Below are positions 7,835-15,875 of a stretch of DNA of 64,000 nt, piece after piece (position 1 is the first letter of the stretch; each line of letters begins with the position of its first letter). The DNA comes from Nocardioides ungokensis. GTDB taxonomy: Bacteria; Actinomycetota; Actinomycetes; Propionibacteriales; Nocardioidaceae. Made by a program: the position numbers and the translations under genes. Under the pieces are notes generated by a model. The model saw only the letters and a list, made by a program, of their open reading frames with translations. It searched no databases and was not told the origin of the DNA. The stretch lies in NCBI RefSeq assembly GCF_013466985.1, contig NZ_CP059164.1, positions 1,497,001-1,561,000 on the forward strand, written 5' to 3'.

Positions 7835-10800
7835 TCAGCGACTCAGGCGAGGGCCTCGCTGCTGAGACATGGTGGGTCGGCTCTGAATGGGCTCGTCGTG
7901 TTGGCGAGGGTCCGTGGGGTCTGTGGAGGGGAGGGGCTGGTCGGCCTGCGCCTCACGACAGGCGGCTGCGTACGCCGCCTCCTGGCGAGTGCCGGTTTCA
8001 GGAGGTGGCCCGAGCGCCCCGGGGCCCGGGTCGGAGATGCCGTACTGGTCGCGGTAGGCCGCGCTCAGCGACCCGAGCTCGCCGGCCCGCGCACGGATGA
8101 GGGCCGAGCGCTCGCGCAGGTAAGGCAGCCATCCGGGGTGTCCGACGTCGGGGGCTGGTAGCCAGGGCAGCGGCGCGTCCGCCGGCGGACGGTCGGGGAC
8201 GCCGAGGGTGCGGGGGCAATCCTGGATGCGGCTGGCCAGGACCAAGGCGGGGGAGCGCACGTTGCTCATGTCCTCGAACGCGAACGCCGCCGTTACCAGC
8301 GCTCGTGGGTCGGCGCCCTGTCCCGCCGCCGCGGCGACCACGCGGGCCAGGTGCGGCGCGGCGGGATCACCCAAGATCCGGTTGCGCTCGGTCGCGGGCC
8401 AGTGGTCCAGCGCCAGGCCGAGTGCCTCGAGCGAGGCGAGGTTGCGGGCGTGGTCGTAGCGCGCGACCAGGGTGCGCAGCGATGAGGCCTCTTCGAAGAC
8501 GGCTCGGGTGGTCTCGGTGGCCGAGTCCTCGGCACCCGTACGGGCCAGGACTGTGCCGAGCAGCTCGTCCGCAGTACGGGGAGTGTCGGGCTCGTGGTGG
8601 CAGTCGACGTCCAGGACCTCTTCGGTGGCGGCGTACCAGGTTGTCTTCTCGCGCCCCCGGGTGGAGGCGACGTAGAGGGACTCGCGGGTCATCTCCGGGG
8701 TGACAAGCGCGTGCGCGGTGTCGGTGGTCATGCCTTGGACCCGGTGGGCGGTGGCGGCGTAGGCGAGCTCGACCGAGTCGGCGACGTACTCGCCGCCGAG
8801 CCGGACCGTGCCGCCGTTGCCGAGATGTCGCACCGTGAGGGACCCGTCGCGGTGCCGTTGCGTCACCTGCCAGGTGTCACCGTTTTGCACCCACCTGCCG
8901 CGTCCGTAGCGGAGTGTGCGTGCGTTGCTGCGGGTGACGACCCAATCGCCGGCCGCAGCGGTGTTGCCGTTGTGCAGCGCGAGTCCGTCGTGCTCGACCT
9001 GTCCGGCCGCGACGCGCTCGGCGCGGGCCCGAGCGTTCAGCGCGGTGACGTCGTCTGTGGCGGCGGCGACCAGCACCGAGGTCTTGCCCTCGCGCACGTC
9101 GGCGGCCCACCGGTCGTAGGCCAGCTCGAGCATCGACTCGCGAGGGCCGGCTTCTATCCGGTGATGCAGCCGGTAGAAGGCCAACGCGGCCGGGTCGCCA
9201 GCCCGCAGCTGCAGCGTGGCCTCGCCCTCTGAAGGGTCGCGGAACCGGTGCAGGTCGGTCAGGTACGCCGCGCCGACCTCGCGCTCCAACAGCCGCAGCG
9301 CACCGCCGGCGTCGACGGCGGCCAGCTGGGCGGGGTCGCCAAGCAGCCGGACCGATGCTCCGGCCGCGGTGGCGAGCTCGAGCAGTCGGGCCAGGTGCAG
9401 GGTGCCGGCCATCCCGGCCTCGTCGAGGAGGACGACGTCGCCCTCGCCCAGCGCGAACCACGGCTCGCGGGACCGGCGGTCGTACTCGTGGAGGAACTTG
9501 TGCAGGTTCTCGGCGCGCACACCGAGCTCTTGACCCAGGACTTCTGCCGCCTTCGAGCTGGTCGCAAGCGGCACCACGCGTCCGCCGTTGGCGGACCAGG
9601 CGTCGGCGAACGCGCGCATCGCGGTGGTCTTGCCCGACCCCGCCGGGCCGATCCCGACCGCCAGCCGCGCGGGGGCCGTGGCGAACCGCTCCACCATGAC
9701 CCGCTGCCCGGGGTCGAGGGTGACCCCGGCGCCGGCCTCGTAGATCGCCAAGGCGGCCTCGAGAACGATCGGGTCGAGGTGCGGACCGTCGCACGTGCGC
9801 CCGGCCGCGACCAGGCGGTCCTCGGCGAGCAGGACCTCGCTGGTGGTGAACCGCTCGGATCCGTGCGGTACGAACACGCTCTGGCCGTCGCTGTCCCGGA
9901 CCAGTGCCGGGGCTTCGGCGATCAGCTCGGGTTCGGCGATTCGGATGGACAGTCCCGGTCCGGTGGCCCGGTCCACGACCGCACCGGTCACCTGCTCACG
10001 GCGCTCGGGGGAGTCGAATCGTAGCGGGCGCAGGTGCCGCTCGGCCTCGGCGTACACGTTCCACACGGTCCAGGTCGACCGCTCCTCTGCCACTCGCCGG
10101 ACCACCTGGGCGGCCAAGTCCCGCAGCTGCTGCTCGTCCGGCTCGTACGTCTGCTGATCACGGCCCACGCAGTCTCGAACCATTCGTGAGGTCCGGCGCT
10201 CGCTGAGGACCGCTTTTGCCTGGGCGGTCCAGTCGGCCACCTGCTCGGCCAGGGTCCGCGCTGGGCCCTTGCCCTCCCGGGTTTCCAGTGTCGCCTGCTG
10301 GGAGAGCTGCAGCTGGGTACTCCGGTCGGGCTCCCGGCCGTGTGCGGTCCGGTACTCCCGGCGCAGCTCCGCGTAACGGTCCTCGATCGCGGCGCGGCGC
10401 CGGGAGAAGTGACGGATCAGCTCACGCGGGACTCCGGCGATCTCCCGGATCGGTCGCTTGCCGGCGACGCCGCCGGGACGCTCCTCGAAGACCACGCCGA
10501 GCCGGCGGGCCAACGCGTCCTCGAACCTGGTGTTGTAGTGCTCCGACGCCGCGACCCCGAGGCCGTACAGGTTCCGCGCGTCGAGGGAACGCCACTTCCC
10601 GTCCATGCCGCAGACCTTGTTCGCCACTGCTACGTGCGTGTGCAGGTCGGGGTCGCCGGATCGGGACTCGCGGTGGTCGAACGCGGCACAGACCAGTCCA
10701 GTTGCGTCGATCTGCGCCGCGCCACCGTGCCCGGACCGCGTGTACGACGCGTGCTGCTCGATCCAGCCGAGGGCGGAGGCCACTGCCTCGTGGTGTGCCT

Positions 10801-11323
10801 CCTCGACCGCCTCCCTGGCTGCCGGTCCGCCGAGACCCCACAGCAGGGACGCCGACTTCACCGGGGTGAACACCATGTCGAAACCGGCCACCGCCCGCCG
10901 ACCCCGGCGAGCCTCCTTCGCCGCAATCTGGTTGCGTTGGGTCGGGGACGGTGACCGGCCGTGCTCGGCCTCGAACGCCGCGAAAGCATCGGCGATGCGC
11001 TCGGCGTACGGCGCCAGGTCGGCGTACGAGGGGTAGGCGGCTCCCAGCTTCGTGGCCGAGTCAGGTGTTCCGGCCGCGAGCATCGCGTCGCGGTTGGGGT
11101 GCCTGCCCTGGCCGAAGAGCGCCTTCATCTGAGACTCGGTCACGGGGGAGCCCGCGACACCGAGCTGTTCGGCTCCCTTGCCCATCCACACTCCGGGCGG
11201 GTTGCCGCGGTCCACGTAGTAGTCCGCGAGGGACTGGCCGGCCGGTCGGACCTCGTCCGCCGACGCCACCTGGCGGGTCAGGTACGTGTACCCGTCGCCC
11301 GCCGTGAGCTTGTGGACCGTCAT
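7835..11323 (-). CDS. MobF-family relaxase with SF1B helicase (TraA/TrwC type)
   Basis: 1,162 residues from the ATG at 11323. I chose this over the longer frame because MobF relaxases begin with a short MTVxKL-type leader followed by the Tyr-rich nicking segment (MTVHKLTAGDGYTYLTRQVA). The TrwC relaxase domain spans about 1-330. The candidate nucleophile Tyr residues are near 12-14, and the metal-binding His motif is PDLHTHVAVAN (about 228). A RecD/TraI-type helicase follows, with Walker A GPAGSGKTT (about 555), Walker B VVLLDEAGMAG (about 625) and motif VI region AATAHRVQGMTTDTAH (about 855), and then a helical C-terminus. The protein nicks oriT and unwinds the strand to be transferred. About 190 bases upstream are free and could hold oriT. 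Confidence 0.93.
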   Translation of the reverse strand: MTVHKLTAGDGYTYLTRQVASADEVRPAGQSLADYYVDRGNPPGVWMGKGAEQLGVAGSPVTESQMKALFGQGRHPNRDAMLAAGTPDSATKLGAAYPSYADLAPYAERIADAFAAFEAEHGRSPSPTQRNQIAAKEARRGRRAVAGFDMVFTPVKSASLLWGLGGPAAREAVEEAHHEAVASALGWIEQHASYTRSGHGGAAQIDATGLVCAAFDHRESRSGDPDLHTHVAVANKVCGMDGKWRSLDARNLYGLGVAASEHYNTRFEDALARRLGVVFEERPGGVAGKRPIREIAGVPRELIRHFSRRRAAIEDRYAELRREYRTAHGREPDRSTQLQLSQQATLETREGKGPARTLAEQVADWTAQAKAVLSERRTSRMVRDCVGRDQQTYEPDEQQLRDLAAQVVRRVAEERSTWTVWNVYAEAERHLRPLRFDSPERREQVTGAVVDRATGPGLSIRIAEPELIAEAPALVRDSDGQSVFVPHGSERFTTSEVLLAEDRLVAAGRTCDGPHLDPIVLEAALAIYEAGAGVTLDPGQRVMVERFATAPARLAVGIGPAGSGKTTAMRAFADAWSANGGRVVPLATSSKAAEVLGQELGVRAENLHKFLHEYDRRSREPWFALGEGDVVLLDEAGMAGTLHLARLLELATAAGASVRLLGDPAQLAAVDAGGALRLLEREVGAAYLTDLHRFRDPSEGEATLQLRAGDPAALAFYRLHHRIEAGPRESMLELAYDRWAADVREGKTSVLVAAATDDVTALNARARAERVAAGQVEHDGLALHNGNTAAAGDWVVTRSNARTLRYGRGRWVQNGDTWQVTQRHRDGSLTVRHLGNGGTVRLGGEYVADSVELAYAATAHRVQGMTTDTAHALVTPEMTRESLYVASTRGREKTTWYAATEEVLDVDCHHEPDTPRTADELLGTVLARTGAEDSATETTRAVFEEASSLRTLVARYDHARNLASLEALGLALDHWPATERNRILGDPAAPHLARVVAAAAGQGADPRALVTAAFAFEDMSNVRSPALVLASRIQDCPRTLGVPDRPPADAPLPWLPAPDVGHPGWLPYLRERSALIRARAGELGSLSAAYRDQYGISDPGPGALGPPPETGTRQEAAYAAACREAQADQPLPSTDPTDPRQHDEPIQSRPTMSQQRGPRLSR

Positions 11324-11511
11324 CACTGCGACCACCCCCGCGGACGGGCGACCAAACCTGCAACCTGGCTGGCGAGTGCGGCCGAATCTGTGGACGAAAC
11401 GTCTCGCGAAGGGCCGGAAATTGGGAGACATTCCGGGACGGCTGGGACGCGTTTGCCCAGATCAGACGGCAAGTACGGGTCGCCGTGCAACGGCCGGGAC
11501 GGGGCTGGAGC

Positions 11512-11557
11512 GGGCTCATAACCCAGAGGTCGCAGGTTCAAATCCTGCCCCCGCTAC
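11512..11557 (+). other. 3' fragment of a CAU tRNA gene (Met or Ile2), probable att site
   Basis: Bases 11512-11514 and 11522-11524 pair as the top of an anticodon stem (GGG/CCC) around the loop CTCATAA, giving a CAU anticodon. A variable loop follows, then a perfect TpsiC arm (GCAGG, loop TTCAAAT, CCTGC), the acceptor 3' strand CCCCGCT, an A discriminator and CAA. The D arm and the 5' acceptor strand are missing, so this is not a working tRNA. Sequence identity with the tRNA 3' end plus the native-looking terminator just after it fits the distal attachment site left when an element integrates in a tRNA gene. The intact tRNA would then lie to the left, outside the window. Alternatively it is an internally deleted tRNA gene. 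Confidence 0.7.
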
Positions 11558-11562
11558 AAAGT

Positions 11563-11601
11563 GCACGAGGCCCTCACAGTCAGACTGTGAGGGCCTCGTG
11601 C
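11563..11601 (+). terminator. strong hairpin after the tRNA fragment
   Basis: A perfect 18-base-pair stem (11563-11580 with 11584-11601) closes a CAG loop. There is no T-run; the sequence TGTGCGCAACCAT follows instead. The position directly behind a tRNA 3' end makes a transcription terminator the simplest reading. Closely related hairpins with the same trailing sequence occur at 15740 and 43846. Confidence 0.7.
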
Positions 11602-11848
11602 ATGTGCGCAACCATTCCCGCGCGGAGTCTCAGCACGGTGTCCTTGGCGCTGAACGGAACGCCGTTGTCTCGCTACAAGGCAACAGCAGCGGGTCAGATG
11701 CGGTCTTCGGGGAGATCCGTGGACCGTCTCATGCTCCGTGGGGCCGAACTGAGCTGCGATCCCGCCTGGGTTGCCGCCCGAGGTCGAGGACGCATCCGGC
11801 ACGTCGCCTCGTGGGGAGTGACGGAGAACGCTCGCGATCCAGAGATCC
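11602..11848. other. intergenic region, nothing recognised
   Basis: About 250 bases between the tRNA-end terminator and a small open frame. All open frames here look like shadow sequence. This would be chromosomal flank if the attachment site interpretation is right. Confidence 0.4.
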
Positions 11849-11944
11849 TCATCGGGTGGTGGCGCTCAGGAAGTCTTGGCAGAAGTCGGTGGTGACGATG
11901 GTGCGCCGGCTGGTTCCCCGTCTGGTTGGTCCCTTCTCGGTCAT
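11849..11944 (-). CDS. possible 31-residue peptide with strong ribosome site
   Basis: The ATG at 11944 is preceded by AAGGAGTGTG, one of the best Shine-Dalgarno sequences in this region, and the frame runs 31 codons (MTEKGPTRRGTSRRTIVTTD and so on) to a TGA. It lies 55 bases downstream of the stop of the membrane protein gene at 12000 on the same strand, so it could be the last gene of that transcript. It is basic and has no recognisable family. It may be a small protein or a truncated remnant. Confidence 0.3.
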   Translation of the reverse strand: MTEKGPTRRGTSRRTIVTTDFCQDFLSATTR

Positions 11945-11999
11945 CACACTCCTTAGTCTTGTGTGCGCGGGACTCCGGGTTCGTTGGTCTCGGTATGGC

Positions 12000-12737
12000 T
12001 CAGCCGGGGAGCTGAGCAGGGCGCGCCTGCTTCGTGGGGCGGGCGGGCAGGAAGGCGTCGTTCGGCATGCGCCACAGGGCGATGGAGGCTCCTGCGAACC
12101 CGAGGCCGGCAACGAGGAGGCCGATCCCCTGGACCGTGTGCCCGAGTGCACCGAGGAATGGGTGGGTGAAACCGCCGATGGCCAGGGCGATTCCGTAGAG
12201 GGGTGGGACGGCGCCGGACCTGGCCAGGGCGATGCCGAGCAGGAGCAGCCCGATGACGATTCCCACGATGAACAGCAGTGAGCTGACTGCAAACTGCGGC
12301 AGGGCCCACAGCGCCTCGTCGAGGTTCGAGATCTGGCGTACGTCGAGCTGCTTGGTGTGGGTGAGAAGGGCGAGCGCCGTGTCGTTCGGCCCCGAGAATC
12401 CCAAGGCGAAGCCAGGGACCGTGAGCACGATGCCCCAGGCCGCGAGGCGGGGGCGGGCCTGCCTGCTCACCGCGGCCACGCCGATCACGGCGGGGATGAG
12501 AAAGGCGAACCAGGCCACAGAGAGCCACAGGCTCAGCTGGACGACGGTCTCTTGACGGGCCGCCGAGGCGACGATGTCGTGGAACGAGCTGTCGCCGGGC
12601 ATGTCGAGGAGGATGTAGTTGAGGCCCATCGCGGTCATCGGTAGCGGCGCCACCACGGCGAGGGCGATCCGGTAGAAGCTCCGGTCGTCTCGCATCGGTG
12701 TCGAGGAGCCGGTGGCGGGTGCGGTGGTGGAAACCAT
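12000..12737 (-). CDS. membrane protein, about six helices
   Basis: 245 residues from the ATG at 12737, chosen because AAAGGACG lies just upstream; the frame stays open to 12827 without a better site. A polar N-terminus is followed by helices near 25-45, 65-90, 100-120, 143-170 (FAVSSLLFIVGIVIGLLLLG), 178-200 and 205-225, with a basic tail. It resembles DUF4386-like or general actinobacterial integral membrane proteins, but I cannot name the family. It is transcribed away from the kinase/regulator pair at 12907, which is often the target arrangement for such systems. Confidence 0.7.
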   Translation of the reverse strand: MVSTTAPATGSSTPMRDDRSFYRIALAVVAPLPMTAMGLNYILLDMPGDSSFHDIVASAARQETVVQLSLWLSVAWFAFLIPAVIGVAAVSRQARPRLAAWGIVLTVPGFALGFSGPNDTALALLTHTKQLDVRQISNLDEALWALPQFAVSSLLFIVGIVIGLLLLGIALARSGAVPPLYGIALAIGGFTHPFLGALGHTVQGIGLLVAGLGFAGASIALWRMPNDAFLPARPTKQARPAQLPG

Positions 12738-12825
12738 GTCAGCGTCCTTTCGCTGGTAGTCACGAATCTCTGGTGATGACAAGCGTCCGGGTTCCTCCAT
12801 CCCGGGCGCACGGGTCTCCGGGCGC

Positions 12826-12854
12826 ACCGGCCCGGGAAAGATTCCCGGGCCGGT
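12826..12854. promoter_or_regulatory. perfect 13-bp palindrome between divergent genes
   Basis: ACCGGCCCGGGAA and its exact complement flank an AGA loop. It sits about 90 bases upstream of the membrane protein gene and 53 bases upstream of the histidine kinase gene. In this position it precedes both genes, so an operator or RNA-level control element is more likely than a terminator. The response regulator encoded next door is an obvious candidate binder, but that is inference. Confidence 0.45.
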
Positions 12855-12906
12855 CTGGGGGCCAGACCCCTAGTCGGAGTCGGCGTGAGGCGAGGATCAT
12901 GGCGTC

Positions 12907-14889
12907 ATGGTCGAGGTGGTCGTGGGGGCCGGTGTGAGCCGCAGGCGCGTGCTCGCAGACGCCTGTCTTCTCCTCCTGGCCGCGCAGATCGCTCTGACGC
13001 TGCTGGCCACCCCGCGGTCGGGCCTCTCACATCAGGAGCTGGTCGGCGACGGTCTCGTGGTCAGCAACGCGGTCCTCGGCGCCTGCCTCGGGTTGTCCGG
13101 CTACCCGGTCGCTCGGGTGCGCCCGGGCCATCCGGTCGGCTGGCTGCTGCTCGCGGCGGGGCTGTGCTACACGGCAAGCGCGTGTGGGTTCGTCGCGATG
13201 GCGTGGCTGACCGACCCGGGTGAAGGCGGTCTCGGCTGGCGGGTTGTCGCGTTGATGACGAGCATCGGGTGGGCGCTGGTGGTCGGGGTGTTGATGCCCG
13301 CGACGTTGCTGGTCTTCCCCGACGGCCACTTCCTGCCCGGCGCGTGGTGGCGAGGTGGCTCGATCCTGGCGCTCGCGGGTGGGGCACTCTTCGCGGTCAG
13401 GAACTCGACCGCGCCCCGGCATCTGGGATCCGAGCTGGACGTGACGCCCTTGGTCACCTGGCCGACGGCCACCGACCTGGGTGGCTTCGGGGCCGTGGGC
13501 GATGTCTGGTTCGCGCTGATCTACCCGTTCGCGATCGTGGTGCTGGTCCTTCGGTACCGCCGTGGCGTCGACCGCGAGCGACGGCAGGTTTTGTGGCTCC
13601 TGCTGGGCACCCTGCTGATGACTGCGTGCTTCGTCGCGGGCGCGTTGTTCCTGCCGGAGAGCTGGCTGGGCATCTACCCGATCGTGCTGGTTCCTGCGGC
13701 GATCGCGGTCGCGATCGTGGTCGACGACCTCTTCGACATCCGACGCGCCACCGCACGCATGGTCCTCTACCTCATCCTCACCGGCCTCGCGATCACGACC
13801 TACGCCGCTGTGGTCGCTGGCACCACGGCTGCCTTGTCGCCACGAGCCCCGTTCGGCTCGGCCGTCATCGCAGCGCTGACGGTGGCGATCGGCTTCAACC
13901 CGGCGCGCACGTTCCTCCAGCGACGCATAGACCGACTCCTGTACGGCGGCCGGACCGAGCCCGCCAGAGCCGTCGCGAGGATCGTCGATCGGCTCGACGA
14001 GCCGAAGCTCGACACGGTGCTTGATGCGCTGTGCGACACCATGCGGCTACCTTCGGCCGAAGTCCTGGACCGCGCCCACGTCGTCGCCCGCTCCGGCCCG
14101 CCGGCCACGCGCTGGCACGAGTTGTCGCTGGGAGACTCCGGCCGGCTGCGGGTCGGCCTCCGCTCGGGTGAGGCAGCGCTCAGCCCACGCGACCTCGAGA
14201 TCCTCAGCCCGGTGGCTCGCTCGCTCACGGTCGCGCTCCGGGCCGAACGGAGCGCAACGGACCTCCAGGTTGCGCGTTCCGAGCTCGTCACGGCCCGGGA
14301 AGAAGAACGCCGACGCCTCGGTCGGGAGCTGCACGATGGCGTCGGGTCTGCCCTCGCCGCCATCATCCTGACTGCGGACGCCGCCCGTCGCCGGGCGCCC
14401 GCTGACCATCCGTCCGGCGACCTGCTCGGCGACGTCGGCAGACAGGCCCGTGACGTCGCCGACGAGGTTCGACGCCTGGCCCGCGACCTGAGACCACCCA
14501 ACCTCGACTCGCTCGGATTCGAGACCGCAGTCCACGAATATGCCAGGCTGCTCGCTCCGCTCGAGGTCACCGTGCACATCGCCGACCTGCCCCGTCTCCC
14601 CGCCGCCGTCGAGGTCGCGGCGTACCGCATCATCACCGAAGCGCTCACCAACGTTGTCCGACACTCCGGTGCGACCCACGCCCGTGTCGTCCTCGCCTGC
14701 GAGTCCGGAGCGCTCGGCGTCCTCGTGGAGGACGACGGACCCGGCTCCAGCAACTGGTCCTCCGGGGTCGGCCTGCAGTCCATGGCCGAGCGAGCCTCGG
14801 AGCTCGGTGGGTCCCTGCGAGCCGGCCCACCGCCCCACCGGCCGGGCGGCCGGGTGGAGGCGACACTCCCCGTGGTGCTGGCGCCGTGA
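12907..14889 (+). CDS. membrane sensor histidine kinase, NarL/DesK type (HisKA_3)
   Basis: 660 residues. The N-terminal 310 residues hold about eight hydrophobic segments and no large extracellular loop, suggesting a sensor for membrane or intracellular signals. A GAF-like linker follows (about 325-450). The dimerisation box is RRRLGRELHDGVGSALAAI with the phospho-acceptor His near 475. The ATPase domain has the N box EALTNVVRHSG (about 580) and G boxes EDDGPG and GVGLQSMAERA. It phosphorylates the response regulator encoded immediately downstream; the two genes overlap by four bases (GTGA). The start ATG at 12907 lacks a strong ribosome site. Confidence 0.9.
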   Translation: MVEVVVGAGVSRRRVLADACLLLLAAQIALTLLATPRSGLSHQELVGDGLVVSNAVLGACLGLSGYPVARVRPGHPVGWLLLAAGLCYTASACGFVAMAWLTDPGEGGLGWRVVALMTSIGWALVVGVLMPATLLVFPDGHFLPGAWWRGGSILALAGGALFAVRNSTAPRHLGSELDVTPLVTWPTATDLGGFGAVGDVWFALIYPFAIVVLVLRYRRGVDRERRQVLWLLLGTLLMTACFVAGALFLPESWLGIYPIVLVPAAIAVAIVVDDLFDIRRATARMVLYLILTGLAITTYAAVVAGTTAALSPRAPFGSAVIAALTVAIGFNPARTFLQRRIDRLLYGGRTEPARAVARIVDRLDEPKLDTVLDALCDTMRLPSAEVLDRAHVVARSGPPATRWHELSLGDSGRLRVGLRSGEAALSPRDLEILSPVARSLTVALRAERSATDLQVARSELVTAREEERRRLGRELHDGVGSALAAIILTADAARRRAPADHPSGDLLGDVGRQARDVADEVRRLARDLRPPNLDSLGFETAVHEYARLLAPLEVTVHIADLPRLPAAVEVAAYRIITEALTNVVRHSGATHARVVLACESGALGVLVEDDGPGSSNWSSGVGLQSMAERASELGGSLRAGPPPHRPGGRVEATLPVVLAP

Positions 14890-15521
14890 TCCGGGTAGCA
14901 GTAGTCGACGACCACGCCCTGGTCCTCGCCGGGCTCAACGCCCTCCTTGCGACCGTGGACGACATCGAGCTCATCGCGTCGGCGCCCACCGCGGAGGGCG
15001 CTCGACGGATCGGCGCGAACGACCGGCCCGACGTCCTGATTCTCGACATCAACCTCCCCGACGGTTCGGGCATCGACGTCGTACGCGTGTTGCGCCGTAC
15101 GGCACCCACTGTTGCCGTGCTCATGCTCACCATGCATGACGACGACCAGTCGGTGCTGGCAGCCATGCGAGCCGGTGCACGCGGCTATGTGGTCAAGACC
15201 GCCGACCCCGAGGAGGTGCTCCGAGCCGTCCGCTCGGTTGCCGAGGGCGGGGCAGTTCTCGGTGCAGGTGTCGCTCATCGGGCACTCGACGTCTTCGCCG
15301 CCGCACCCCGCACCCCACCATTTCCGAGCCTGACCGTCCGCGAGCAAGAGGTGCTGGAGCTGATCGCGCAAGGTGTGGGGAACGCCACCATCGCCCGGCG
15401 TCTCGGGATGGCATCCAAGACCGTCAGCAACCATGTGACCAACATCTTCGCCAAGCTCCAGGTTTCGGACCGATCAGCAGCGATCATCAAGGCACGCGAG
15501 AACGGGCTCGGCCGAGCCTGA
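14886..15521 (+). CDS. response regulator, NarL/FixJ family
   Basis: 211 residues from a GTG that overlaps the kinase stop. The receiver domain has the acidic pair at 8-9, phospho-acceptor Asp54 (DVLILDINLPDGSG), the Thr and the Lys in GYVVKTADPEEV. The LuxR-type helix-turn-helix at about 145-205 is clear (LTVREQEVLELIAQGVGNAT, then IARRLGMASKTVSNHVTNIF). It is the DNA-binding output partner of the upstream membrane kinase. Likely targets are its own operon or the divergent membrane gene. Confidence 0.92.
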   Translation: MIRVAVVDDHALVLAGLNALLATVDDIELIASAPTAEGARRIGANDRPDVLILDINLPDGSGIDVVRVLRRTAPTVAVLMLTMHDDDQSVLAAMRAGARGYVVKTADPEEVLRAVRSVAEGGAVLGAGVAHRALDVFAAAPRTPPFPSLTVREQEVLELIAQGVGNATIARRLGMASKTVSNHVTNIFAKLQVSDRSAAIIKARENGLGRA

Positions 15522-15739
15522 GCCGCGCTGCCGTCCACGGGCTGCCTGCCTTGAACGGCGTGTCGCTACAGCAGGAGGCCGCCCCTGTGCGCGAGATCTA
15601 CCTGAGTGTCCCTGTGAGGTGGTTCGATGCGAGCATGAGCAACGGGTGGCGGATGCCAGGGCAGACCGCTAGCGACGCGGAAGCCTTGCGACGGGTCAGA
15701 AGACGAGCGCAGATCTGCGCGGTCCCCCCGCTACAAGAT

Positions 15740-15774
15740 GAAGTGGCCCTCACAGTGACTGTGAGGGCCGCTTC
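15740..15774 (+). terminator. hairpin terminator, second copy of the tRNA-end motif
   Basis: A 16-base-pair stem with one G-T pair (15740-15755 with 15759-15774) and a TGA loop. The core GGCCCTCACAG/CTGTGAGGGCC is shared with the hairpin at 11563. The sequence just before it, CCCCCGCTACAA (15726-15737), equals the tRNA 3' end at 11548-11559, and TGTGCAACCAT follows. No tRNA is attached here. It lies about 220 bases after the response regulator gene and could end that transcript. Confidence 0.6.
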
Positions 15775-15875
15775 TGTTTGTGCAACCATCCACGCGCTGT
15801 CGCGGCACCCGGTCGCTACGGCGTCTCCCTGCCGCTCCCATGTGGGAAGCGGCCTTGTCGAGCGCGGTCCTTTCC

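Larger units (their letters stand above)
5025..11558 (-). mobile_element. transfer module of an integrated plasmid-like element (ICE/IME remnant)
   Basis: Three consecutive minus-strand genes encode a MobF relaxase-helicase, a conserved helper and a DnaG-like primase, which is the replication and transfer core of a conjugative or mobilisable element. The right edge is the 3' part of a CAU tRNA gene and its terminator (11512-11601), a standard integration target. No integrase, excisionase, FtsK-type or VirD4-type coupling protein is present, so either the element extends left beyond the window or it is a decayed remnant. The left limit given here is only the last gene that plausibly belongs; the membrane proteins and IS at 2578-4994 may also be cargo. 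Confidence 0.6.

Noticed and set aside
15600-15740. Second CAU tRNA before the hairpin at 15740
   Set aside because: Only the last 12 bases match a tRNA end; no T arm or anticodon arm can be formed upstream.
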